The translations under genes and the position numbers were made by a program. DNA of 64,000 nt, taken from assembly GCF_028289625.1 (NCBI RefSeq), contig NZ_JANQOM010000045.1, positions 41,688-105,687 on the forward strand, written 5' to 3'. The notes beneath the pieces were generated by a model that saw nothing but the letters and a program-made list of their open reading frames with translations, ran no database searches and was not told the origin of the DNA. The stretch comes from Winogradskyella sp. (lineage in GTDB: Bacteria > Bacteroidota > Bacteroidia > Flavobacteriales > Flavobacteriaceae). Every line of letters starts with the position of its first letter. Position 1 is the stretch's first letter. Positions 35,558 through 42,614 of this stretch are shown one piece after another.

Positions 35558-36480
35558 TCTTTATACCTCAGTTTAATGTTACGTTTTTCTTTTTCATTAT
35601 AGGTAATGTTGAGTGTCTGAAAGACCGTTTTCAAGGCTATATTTAAACTATCGTTTGGAAAACTACCCGTAAAAATTTCGGAATCATTGATAGCGCTGGC
35701 ATCAAAACTTACCTGATATTGGTTTTCTAGGGCTTTAATAACATAGCGCAACGGTACGCTTTTAAATGTGCTTTCCCCATGAATCCAAGTTGGTATTTTA
35801 TCAGAGCCTTGGGCTACTTCAATAGATTTTCCGCCAACATATCTAACGGCATCATTAGCCAAAAGAATGCGATCGGATTCTAAGGTTTTAACACCTACTT
35901 TTCCTTCATAGCATATGACGTCAAAAAAATCCTCTGTAGCATTAACATTAAATTGTGTGCCCAAAACAGATACTGAACCAAAATCGGTTTCAACAATAAA
36001 TGTTTTGCCTTTTGCTACTTTGAAATAAGCTTCCCCCTCTAAAAACAGCTTACGGTCGTTTTCCCAATTATTCTCATCATAACTGATTACTGATTTGGCA
36101 TTTAAGATGACTTCTGAACCGTCTAAGAGTACAATTGTTCTACTTTCGCCATAACCAGTTTCTACAATAACTTCATTATTATTCAAAAATGTGAATACGC
36201 CAAAAAGTACTATGATCGAAGCGGCAATGCCAATAGCCCAATTAAGGTATAGCGGTCTTACCTTATTGGTTTTATTGATAATTCGCTTTTGAATTTCTGC
36301 AAAAGACCCATCAACGGAAGCGTTGAGTTGTTCGTTAACACGCAAGCCGCTTCTTAGCTTTAAATAAGCCGCATAATCCTCCTTGCTTACAAGATTTTCT
36401 AACGCTTTATCTGTAAGTTCACCATCTAACCATTTGGCTAAAAACGTCTCTGAATTATTATGTGAATTTCCTTTTTTCAT
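35554..36480 (-). CDS. FecR family anti-sigma/signal-transfer protein
   Basis: A 308-aa inner-membrane regulator. The cytosolic N-terminal segment (about 1-75: SETFLAKWLDGELTDKALENLV) binds the sigma factor. One helix (about 81-103, WAIGIAASIIVLFGVFTFL) follows, then a periplasmic FecR domain (about 115-215: GESRTIVLLDGSEVILNAKSVISY and FIVETDFGSVSVLGTQFNV). A C-terminal STN-like region (KALENQYQVSFDAS) ends the protein. It sits between the sigma factor and receptor genes in the standard order, so it should relay receptor occupancy to the sigma factor. Confidence 0.92.
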   Translation of the reverse strand: MKKGNSHNNSETFLAKWLDGELTDKALENLVSKEDYAAYLKLRSGLRVNEQLNASVDGSFAEIQKRIINKTNKVRPLYLNWAIGIAASIIVLFGVFTFLNNNEVIVETGYGESRTIVLLDGSEVILNAKSVISYDENNWENDRKLFLEGEAYFKVAKGKTFIVETDFGSVSVLGTQFNVNATEDFFDVICYEGKVGVKTLESDRILLANDAVRYVGGKSIEVAQGSDKIPTWIHGESTFKSVPLRYVIKALENQYQVSFDASAINDSEIFTGSFPNDSLNIALKTVFQTLNITYNEKEKRNIKLRYKE

Positions 36481-36536
36481 TCGTTTCTACAAATTAAGAC
36501 AACTGACTATTAAAAAACCCTACTAAAAAAATCAAG

Positions 36537-37049
36537 TTATATATTACCTATTTCTTTTCGCATCGTTAAAAGCGCTTGATGCATTCGTTTTTCTACGGCC
36601 TTAACACTAATACTAAGCTGTTCTGCAATCTGTTTATATTTTTTCTTTTCTATTCTGTTCATTAAAAAAACCTCACGTTGTTTCTCTGGCAAATTAGCAA
36701 TTGTCGTTTCTAATTTCTCCATAAACTCTTTCTCTAACATAATAAACTCTGGCGATTCATTAGTATCTCCTTTCTTATTGAGTTTATTATAATCTTTGAC
36801 TACTTTTTCATGCTTTATAACGTTCAAAAACATATTGTTGGCAATACTAAATATATAGCTCTTAACTTTATCGTAATCCACTTTTTCACAATTATCCCAG
36901 AGCTTTATAAAAACATCCTGCATTAAATCTTCTGCCCTGTCTATATCTTGTGTTTTAAAAAAAAGAAACCGTCTTATGTCCTTCGCATAGGTTTTGTAGA
37001 TATATTCAAAAGTTTTTGAGTGGCAAATATTACGATTATCGCGAGACAT
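36537..37049 (-). CDS. ECF sigma factor (FecI-type, Bacteroidota)
   Basis: A 170-aa ECF sigma factor. Region 2 is about residues 15-85 (YIYKTYAKDIRRFLFFKT and AEDLMQDVFIKLWDN). Region 4 is about 110-165 (LPEKQREVFLMNRIEKKKYKQIAEQLSISVKAVEKRMHQAL). The gene heads the minus-strand unit sigma - FecR - STN receptor and is divergent from the acidic lipoprotein gene across a 136-nt gap. It probably controls its own operon and possibly the divergent gene. Confidence 0.92.
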   Translation of the reverse strand: MSRDNRNICHSKTFEYIYKTYAKDIRRFLFFKTQDIDRAEDLMQDVFIKLWDNCEKVDYDKVKSYIFSIANNMFLNVIKHEKVVKDYNKLNKKGDTNESPEFIMLEKEFMEKLETTIANLPEKQREVFLMNRIEKKKYKQIAEQLSISVKAVEKRMHQALLTMRKEIGNI

Positions 37050-37072
37050 TGAGTGTTTTGAGGTTAATGTTT

Positions 37073-37080
37073 CAAAACTA
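37073..37080 (-). promoter_or_regulatory. Possible -7 element for the FecI-type sigma gene
   Basis: TAGTTTTG on the minus strand fits TAnnTTTG and would give a leader of about 20 nt. The -33 region is T-rich but not TTTG. Confidence 0.3.
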
Positions 37081-37185
37081 TGAAAAAAATATTTTGAGAA
37101 AAAAGTAGGGTTTTTTTTTTCTGTGTTGTCTTATTAGCGATTAACCTCAATAAATTAATTTTAACTATTCAAATTTTTAACCAAA

Positions 37186-38532
37186 ATGAAAAAGATTAAA
37201 TTAGGATTTTTAAGTTTTACATTCGCTTTATTGGCACTGACATCCTGTACCAATAATGAGCCTGTTGTACAAGACCAACAAGTTACTGAGGAAAGTCAAT
37301 CAATTGTTACCTCTCTAAATCAATTAAGTCAGCAAGTTGATCCAAATGGAAATTTTACGTCACAAAGTAACCCAGCTGGTAATGTTGTGTTCGATTTTTG
37401 TTTCGATTTTGTATATCCATTGACCTTATCCTACAACAACGGAACTACAGTTACTGTAGAAAGTTTAAATGATTTGGTGAATGTAATCCTCAATTCTAAC
37501 CAAGAACTATTTGTAAACGGTATAGCCTTTCCATTTGATGTAGAAGTCTATAACGAAGATACAGATGCCATTGTTATAGTTACTATAGACGACGAAGACG
37601 ATTTTATTGACCTATTAGACGATTGCGACTTTGATGATTTTGAAGAATGTGCGTGTTATGAAGTGTATGACCCAGTTTGTGTGGAAATTACAGACCCTAA
37701 TGGAGAAGTCTTTGTTATTACTTATCCAAACGATTGCTATGCAGCCTGCGATGGGTTTGATGAAGATGATTTTATAGAAGACTGTGAAAATGACTATTAT
37801 CCTGGAGACCTATTTTGTTTTGAATTTAATTTCCCACTAGATATTGTTATTGATGGAGATACAATTGTTACTGTCGATTCTTTAGAGGATTTGGGTAATG
37901 CAATTTATGATGTTTATGATTTCAACTTTGTGTATCCTTTTGATGTCACAACCGAAGATGGCATAGAAACTATAGAAGATGAAGATGATTTTGAAGACCT
38001 CTTAGAAGACTGTTATGATGATTACGATGACGACGACCCTTATGAAGAATGTGACGAATGTGATGATGAAGAATTCGACCCTGTTTGTATTGAAATATCA
38101 ACAGCTACCGGTACTGAAATAGTTGTTTTTCCAAATATCTGCTACGCTATCTGCGAAGGATTTACTCAAAATGACGTTGTTGAAGACTGTGACAATAATG
38201 GCGCTCAAGATTGTGACGAAAATGATATTGTGAGTAATCTAGTGGAATGTGAGTGGTATGCTTATAGTAGCCTATTATCTCAAGGTTCAGAACTTGATAT
38301 GACCTTTAATTCGAATGGAACACTTACTGTTGAATTAGAAGATGATACAACAATATCAGGAACGTGGGAAATAGTTAGTAATCCTTCTGGTGAATTATTT
38401 ATGTCCTTTGCCTTGGCAGAGCCACTAGATGCGATTTCTAATCTTGATTGGACGGTTGTTCAGTGCGGTGAGGAATTTATACTATTAGAATCTAATAACG
38501 AGTTTATAGCTCTAGAAAAAGACTGCGACTAA
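37186..38532 (+). CDS. Acidic lipoprotein with two Kazal-like domains
   Basis: A 448-aa exported lipoprotein (LALTSC, Cys21), extremely rich in Asp and Glu. It has two copies of an acidic module (about residues 70-147 and 208-276; PFDVEVYNED and PFDVTTEDGI) ending in a DEDDF-[IE]-DLL-[DE]-DC motif. Each copy is followed by a Kazal-like cysteine pattern. The first (155-200) has C-x-C-x7-C, Y-x3-C, C-x3-C and a final Cys, including YDPVC and YPNDC. The second (289-335) is similar, with FDPVC and FPNIC. The C-terminal ~95 residues (ECEWYAY, SGTWEIVS) resemble lipocalin-like domains of flavobacterial lipoproteins. Protease inhibition and metal binding are inferences. Divergent from the FecI-type gene. 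Confidence 0.75.
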   Translation: MKKIKLGFLSFTFALLALTSCTNNEPVVQDQQVTEESQSIVTSLNQLSQQVDPNGNFTSQSNPAGNVVFDFCFDFVYPLTLSYNNGTTVTVESLNDLVNVILNSNQELFVNGIAFPFDVEVYNEDTDAIVIVTIDDEDDFIDLLDDCDFDDFEECACYEVYDPVCVEITDPNGEVFVITYPNDCYAACDGFDEDDFIEDCENDYYPGDLFCFEFNFPLDIVIDGDTIVTVDSLEDLGNAIYDVYDFNFVYPFDVTTEDGIETIEDEDDFEDLLEDCYDDYDDDDPYEECDECDDEEFDPVCIEISTATGTEIVVFPNICYAICEGFTQNDVVEDCDNNGAQDCDENDIVSNLVECEWYAYSSLLSQGSELDMTFNSNGTLTVELEDDTTISGTWEIVSNPSGELFMSFALAEPLDAISNLDWTVVQCGEEFILLESNNEFIALEKDCD

Positions 38533-38595
38533 AAATTTAATCATGTATGGTTAGGGTTATTTGACTACATATTTAAGTAAGTAAGTTGATTAGTC

Positions 38596-38627
38596 AGCCT
38601 TCAAGATAATTCTTGAAGGCTTTTTTT
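38596..38627 (+). terminator. Rho-independent terminator after the acidic lipoprotein gene
   Basis: A perfect 11-bp stem (AGCCTTCAAGA / TCTTGAAGGCT) with loop TAAT and a T run. One of the strongest terminators in the window. Confidence 0.9.
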
Positions 38628-38688
38628 ATTTATTCAGTTATAGGCAATACTAATGGTTTTTGTAATTTTATAGCCTAAATCAATTAAA

Positions 38689-39627
38689 ATGACTATCACC
38701 CAACTTAAATATGCACTCGCTATTGCAGAACATAAAAACTTCACCAAAGCGGCAGAAAAGTGCTTTGTAACGCAACCAACCCTAAGTACACAAATTCAAA
38801 AATTAGAAGACGAGCTTGATGTTGTCATTTTTGATAGAGGTAAAAAGCCTATCGAATTAACCGATGTTGGACGAAAAATTGTGTTTCAGGCACGAAACAT
38901 CGTTAACGAAGCCGAACGTATCCAAGATATTGTAGACCAACAGAAAGGCTTTATTGGTGGCGAGTTTAGGCTAGGCATTATTCCAACTATAATGCCAACA
39001 CTACTGCCAATGTTTCTAAAAAACTTTATTAAAAAGTATCCAAAGGTGAAGTTAAAAATAGAAGAGCTTACCACTGAAGAAATCTTAACACGCATTAATG
39101 ATGGCCATTTGGATGCCGCTATTGCAGCTACACCTCTAGAAAATGATAATATAAAAGAGCGGGTGTTATATTACGAACCTTTTGTAGCTTATGTGCCTAA
39201 TAGCCATAGATTAAGGGACAAAAAAAACATAGAAATATCTGATTTGGAAATTGAAGACATGCTTCTTCTGGAGGATGGTCATTGTTTTAGAGAGGGAGTT
39301 ATTAATTTATGTAAAACGTTTAAAGACCAAATAGACGACAACTTTCAGCTAGAAAGCGGAAGTATTGAGACCCTTATAAAACTCTCCAATGAAGGGTTGG
39401 GCATGACACTGCTTCCTTATTTACATACTTTAGACATAAAGGAAAAATTAAATCCGAATTTAAGACACTTTACTGAGCCATCACCAGCAAGAGAAGTCAG
39501 TATTATTTATCACAAAAGTGAACTAAAGATGCAGATTATAGATGCGATGCATAATGTGATTTCAGGAGTTATACGAGGGGCGATTGCGTTTAGCGATGTT
39601 GAGATTATTAGTCCTTTACCTAAATAA
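38689..39627 (+). CDS. oxyR: OxyR, hydrogen-peroxide-sensing LysR-type regulator
   Basis: A 312-aa LysR-family regulator. The N-terminal helix-turn-helix (about residues 1-60: NFTKAAEKCFVTQPTLSTQIQKLE) binds DNA. The effector domain carries LEDGHCFREGVINLC, with Cys199 and Cys208 at the same numbers as the redox pair of E. coli OxyR, so disulfide-based peroxide sensing is expected. It usually activates catalase, peroxiredoxin and Dps-type genes. None of those is adjacent. Separate transcription unit with terminators on both sides. Confidence 0.92.
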   Translation: MTITQLKYALAIAEHKNFTKAAEKCFVTQPTLSTQIQKLEDELDVVIFDRGKKPIELTDVGRKIVFQARNIVNEAERIQDIVDQQKGFIGGEFRLGIIPTIMPTLLPMFLKNFIKKYPKVKLKIEELTTEEILTRINDGHLDAAIAATPLENDNIKERVLYYEPFVAYVPNSHRLRDKKNIEISDLEIEDMLLLEDGHCFREGVINLCKTFKDQIDDNFQLESGSIETLIKLSNEGLGMTLLPYLHTLDIKEKLNPNLRHFTEPSPAREVSIIYHKSELKMQIIDAMHNVISGVIRGAIAFSDVEIISPLPK

Positions 39628-39653
39628 AAAAAGCGACTCATAAGTCGCTTTTC
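39626..39653. terminator. Bidirectional terminator between oxyR and the 65-aa gene
   Basis: A perfect 10-bp stem (AAAAGCGACT / AGTCGCTTTT) with loop CATA, ending one base before the convergent stop codon. Confidence 0.85.
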
Positions 39654-39654
39654 T

Positions 39655-39852
39655 CTATGCTTGTAAGTAAATTAAACTTTTATTTAATTCTGGGTTTTGA
39701 TTGATTAGGGACAGAATAAAAATTCTCAATTCTTCCAGTTCGTGAGGCAGTAATCGTTTTACCGCTTTTTCCACTTCTTTACAGAATAATGTCGCATCAA
39801 AACTCACCTTTTTAAGTACAGTCTTCGTGTACTCAAACATTGCTCTCGCCAT
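39655..39852 (-). CDS. Small conserved-looking protein, 65 aa
   Basis: A 65-aa basic/acidic helical protein (MARAMFEYTKTVLKKVSFD, then CKEVEKAVKRLLPHELEELRIFILSL). No signal peptide or membrane segment, and no function recognised. Support for coding: an ATG start, amphipathic helix pattern, a shared terminator immediately after the stop, and my recollection that proteins with this start are widespread in Flavobacteriaceae. Stands alone, 217 nt from the next gene. Confidence 0.7.
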   Translation of the reverse strand: MARAMFEYTKTVLKKVSFDATLFCKEVEKAVKRLLPHELEELRIFILSLINQNPELNKSLIYLQA

Positions 39853-40068
39853 AGGTAATTCTAAGTTTTAGGTTCAACAAAAAAGGTAATTTTCTCTATA
39901 GGCTACTGTTTCAATTCTTTTTCTAAGATAGAAAAAAAACGTTTTCGACTGAAATCTTCGTATAAAGTTTAACAGCATATTATGTTAAAAGTTGAAATGA
40001 ATCGACTAACATAATAAAATTTAAAAGAGAATTCTTACAGTATAAAGTGCTGATTTTCTTAACCTTAA

Positions 40069-40896
40069 TTAAAATCGATTGTCACCATCCAACAAGTCTC
40101 CTAGACCTCCTAAGATGCTTCCTTCTCCTCTATCCTTGCCTCCTGTTCTTGGAGCAGAGGCGATAATCCTGTTGGCCAATCGGCTAAATGGTAAGGATTG
40201 TATATAAACTTTTCCTGGTCCTCTTAGTTTAGCGAAAAACAGACCTTCTCCACCAAAAATAGAATTCTTAATACCGCCTACAAATTCAATATCATAATCC
40301 ACATCTTGGGTAAAACCGACTATACATCCCGTATCCACTCTAAGGGTCTCTCCTGGTTGTAAAGTTTTCTCTGCCATAGTACCACCAGCATGTACAAAGG
40401 CCATACCATCACCTTCTAATTTTTGCATGATAAAGCCTTCACCACCAAATAAACCTCGTCCTAATTTTTTAGAAAATTCTATCCCAACACTGACTCCTTT
40501 GGCTGCACATAAGAATGCATCCTTCTGGCAAATAAATTTTCCTCTAAATTCGTTTAAATCTATGGGTATTATTTTTCCTGGATATGGAGATGCAAAGGAC
40601 ACATTGCGTTTTCCTGTTAAATCATTGTAAAAAGCCGTCATAAATAAACTTTCTCCTGTTAAGATACGCTTTCCAGCTCCTAAAATCTTACCCAAAAACC
40701 CTTTATCCTTTTGTGAACCATCCCCAAAGATGGTATCCATTTTTATACCATCGTCCATCATCATAAAGCTTCCCGATTCTGCAATGACGGCTTCCTGTGG
40801 ATCTAGTTCGATTTCCACATATTGCATTTCCTCACCATAAATTCGATAATCGATTTCATGGGCATTTCTATCGGTAAAGTCTGGTAATTTTTCCAT
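40069..40896 (-). CDS. AIM24/TIGR00266 family protein
   Basis: A 275-aa protein of the AIM24 family (TIGR00266), made of beta-strand repeats: [22 protein letters not shown] near residue 25, [13 protein letters not shown] near 85, [17 protein letters not shown] near 120, [29 protein letters not shown] near 170 and [20 protein letters not shown] near 220. It has a Gly-rich C-terminus. The family is trimeric with unknown biochemical role in bacteria. No signal peptide. Same strand as the DUF4442 gene but 145 nt away, with a dispersed repeat between. Confidence 0.9.
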   Translation of the reverse strand: MEKLPDFTDRNAHEIDYRIYGEEMQYVEIELDPQEAVIAESGSFMMMDDGIKMDTIFGDGSQKDKGFLGKILGAGKRILTGESLFMTAFYNDLTGKRNVSFASPYPGKIIPIDLNEFRGKFICQKDAFLCAAKGVSVGIEFSKKLGRGLFGGEGFIMQKLEGDGMAFVHAGGTMAEKTLQPGETLRVDTGCIVGFTQDVDYDIEFVGGIKNSIFGGEGLFFAKLRGPGKVYIQSLPFSRLANRIIASAPRTGGKDRGEGSILGGLGDLLDGDNRF

Positions 40897-40964
40897 AATA
40901 TTTTTTCGTTTTAAGTTGATTTGTTAATAAGTTGAATTCTATAGGTTTTTGTTACAAAAAAGTT

Positions 40965-41004
40965 GGGATTGCCGCGTCGTTCGTTCCTCATTCCTCGCAA
41001 TGAC
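40965..41004. repeat. Dispersed intergenic repeat-like element
   Basis: The stretch starts GGGATTGCCGCGTCG, ends CCTCGCAATGAC, and is much more GC-rich than its surroundings. The ends are imperfectly complementary (ATTGC/GCAAT). It resembles a short repeat seen between many Bacteroidota genes. Only one copy lies in this window. Confidence 0.55.
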
Positions 41005-41041
41005 AAAAAAGTTGTGACCTCAAACTCCTAACTTCACACTT

Positions 41042-41497
41042 CTAACTCTTAACTTTAATTGTCCATTCAAAATTAAAAGAGGACACTTCTGCTCCATCTT
41101 TATTTACTCCATTGGCGCTTAGCCAAACCGTTTGTCCTTCACCTGTTTCAATGGCTTTAGATATAGCATCATCTATCTTATGGCCTTCCTCACACTTAAA
41201 CGTAATTCTTCCGGTAGCCTTTTTTGTAAAGGTAGCATTATTATTGGCCACCAGCATGGACACTTTTCTACCGCTCTCTCTTATCTTTTTCATCACCAAA
41301 GCGCCTGTAGTCAACTCTGCTGCCATACCTTGCACTGCCCAAAACATGGATTTAAATGGATTTTGATTTATCCAACGGTGCTTTACTGTGACCACACATG
41401 TGGTATCATCAATATGTTTGGTCCGCACTCCTGTAAAATAGGCTGAAGGAAGCTTAAACATAAGATAGGTATTGAGTTTTGATGGTGATATGGTCAT
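41042..41497 (-). CDS. DUF4442 hotdog-fold protein
   Basis: A 151-aa cytoplasmic protein of the DUF4442 group, predicted hotdog fold related to PaaI-type thioesterases (LPSAYFTGVRTKHIDDTTCVVTVKHRWINQNPFKSMFWAVQGMAAELTTGALV). Substrate, if any, unknown; an acyl-CoA or acyl-ACP ligand is the usual guess. Divergent from the DUF4870 gene. Confidence 0.82.
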   Translation of the reverse strand: MTISPSKLNTYLMFKLPSAYFTGVRTKHIDDTTCVVTVKHRWINQNPFKSMFWAVQGMAAELTTGALVMKKIRESGRKVSMLVANNNATFTKKATGRITFKCEEGHKIDDAISKAIETGEGQTVWLSANGVNKDGAEVSSFNFEWTIKVKS

Positions 41498-41607
41498 AAA
41501 ATTCAGTTTGATTTTCCACTAAAATAATCCAAATATTCTAACTCAACTAATGTTAAAAAAATGTTAATTTTTAGTACTATGCGTAACATAATACCTGTTA
41601 AAAGACA

Positions 41608-41615
41608 TATATTTG
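41608..41615 (+). promoter_or_regulatory. Possible -7 element for the DUF4870-PadR-PspC operon
   Basis: TATATTTG matches TAnnTTTG and would give a leader of about 20 nt before ATG 41644. No TTTG at -33. Confidence 0.35.
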
Positions 41616-41643
41616 TATAAGAAACTATTATATACTTTTAAAA

Positions 41644-42090
41644 ATGATAGACAATCATCATAAAAATCTAGCAACGTTTATACATCTTTCGACCTTCTCG
41701 AGGTTTATAATTCCCTTTGGAAATTTCATTGGACCTATTGTACTGTGGGCTGCTAATAAGGAGAAATCCGAATTTGTGGACCATCACGGTAAACAAGCCA
41801 TTAACTTTCAAATTAGCATTTTACTATATGCCATAATCATAGGAACGATTAGCGTCCCGTTTTTCATCTTTAAATTGTTTAGAGGATTGGATGTAATCGA
41901 CTTCCATGGGTTTCACAATTTTCATATCAATGTTGGTGAGCCTTCACCTCTATTATATATAGGAGGTGGTTTGGGAGCCTTAGCGATTTTAGCCTTTATC
42001 ATAGAGTTGGCGCTTATCGTAAAAGCGAGTTTGTCTGCAAGAGACGGAGAAGTTTATAAATACCCTTTAACCATTAATTTTTTAAAATAA
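41644..42090 (+). CDS. DUF4870 domain-containing membrane protein
   Basis: A 148-aa protein with about three membrane helices. The DUF4870 signature is present: LATFIHLSTFSRFIIPFGNFIGPIVLWAANKEKSEFVDHHGKQAINFQ, then a long helix pair. Members of this family are small membrane proteins of unknown function, often near PspC-type genes. First gene of the PadR/PspC operon. Confidence 0.88.
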   Translation: MIDNHHKNLATFIHLSTFSRFIIPFGNFIGPIVLWAANKEKSEFVDHHGKQAINFQISILLYAIIIGTISVPFFIFKLFRGLDVIDFHGFHNFHINVGEPSPLLYIGGGLGALAILAFIIELALIVKASLSARDGEVYKYPLTINFLK

Positions 42091-42111
42091 TATTCATCAA
42101 TCAAGGCACCT

Positions 42112-42186
42112 ATGCTTACAGCTTGGGTCCATAAAGTCAATCAAAGAATGAACAGTTTAATCGAATTTAAGACACTATTACTATGA
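42112..42186 (+). CDS. Possible micro-ORF, 24 aa
   Basis: An ATG-initiated frame of 24 codons (ends MNSLIEFKTLLL), 21 nt after the DUF4870 stop. Its TGA overlaps the ATG of the next micro-ORF by four bases (ATGA), as in translationally coupled genes. An internal ATG at 42148 would give only 12 residues. Frames this short occur by chance in AT-rich DNA, so this is a candidate supported only by arrangement. Confidence 0.3.
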   Translation: MLTAWVHKVNQRMNSLIEFKTLLL

Positions 42187-42263
42187 CAAGAGCGCTAAAA
42201 AAATCATTGATTAATCTTATTAATGTCAATGCGCTAACTGCATGTGACCTTAAATTAAAATAA
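42183..42263 (+). CDS. Possible micro-ORF, 26 aa
   Basis: A 26-codon frame beginning MTRALKKSLINLINVNALTAC and ending DLKLK: an amphipathic helix-like stretch with a basic start. It starts inside the end of the preceding micro-ORF and stops nine bases before the padR-like ATG. Together the two fill the 182-nt gap at spacings normal for this operon. No homologue recognised. Confidence 0.33.
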   Translation: MTRALKKSLINLINVNALTACDLKLK

Positions 42264-42272
42264 AAGAAACAC

Positions 42273-42614
42273 ATGAAAATAGAAAACACAAAAGCACAAA
42301 TGCGCAAGGGTGTTCTGGAGTATTGCATCTTATCCATCTTAAGAGATGAAGATGCTTATGTTGCAGAGATTCTAGACACATTAAAAGACGCTAAAATGCT
42401 TGTTGTAGAAGGAACCATATATCCACTATTAACAAGATTAAAAAATGCAGGATTACTCAGTTATCGCTGGGAAGAATCCACATCTGGACCGCCAAGAAAA
42501 TATTACGGTCTTACCGAAACAGGGAAATTGTTTCTGAAAGAATTAAACACGACTTGGAGTGAATTACAAAATGCCGTTAATCTAGTAACAAGTACAAAAA
42601 CAACAAAAAAATGA
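42273..42614 (+). CDS. PadR family transcriptional regulator
   Basis: A 113-aa winged-helix regulator: MRKGVLEYCILSILRDEDAYVAEILDTL, VEGTIYPLLTRLKNAGLLSYRW and GPPRKYYGLTETGKLFL are the standard PadR blocks. It usually represses its own operon in response to membrane stress or ligands. The gene overlaps the PspC gene by four bases (ATGA), which points to joint expression. Confidence 0.93.
   Translation: MKIENTKAQMRKGVLEYCILSILRDEDAYVAEILDTLKDAKMLVVEGTIYPLLTRLKNAGLLSYRWEESTSGPPRKYYGLTETGKLFLKELNTTWSELQNAVNLVTSTKTTKK

Noticed and set aside
39853..40068. 216-nt gap upstream of the 65-aa gene as a hidden RNA or gene
   Set aside because: Only short imperfect repeats such as CATATTATG/CATAATA; no frame beyond about ten codons and no strong hairpin.
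40141..40640. Possible second gene antisense to the AIM24 gene
   Set aside because: Only a 67-codon frame without features; AIM24 coding is clear.
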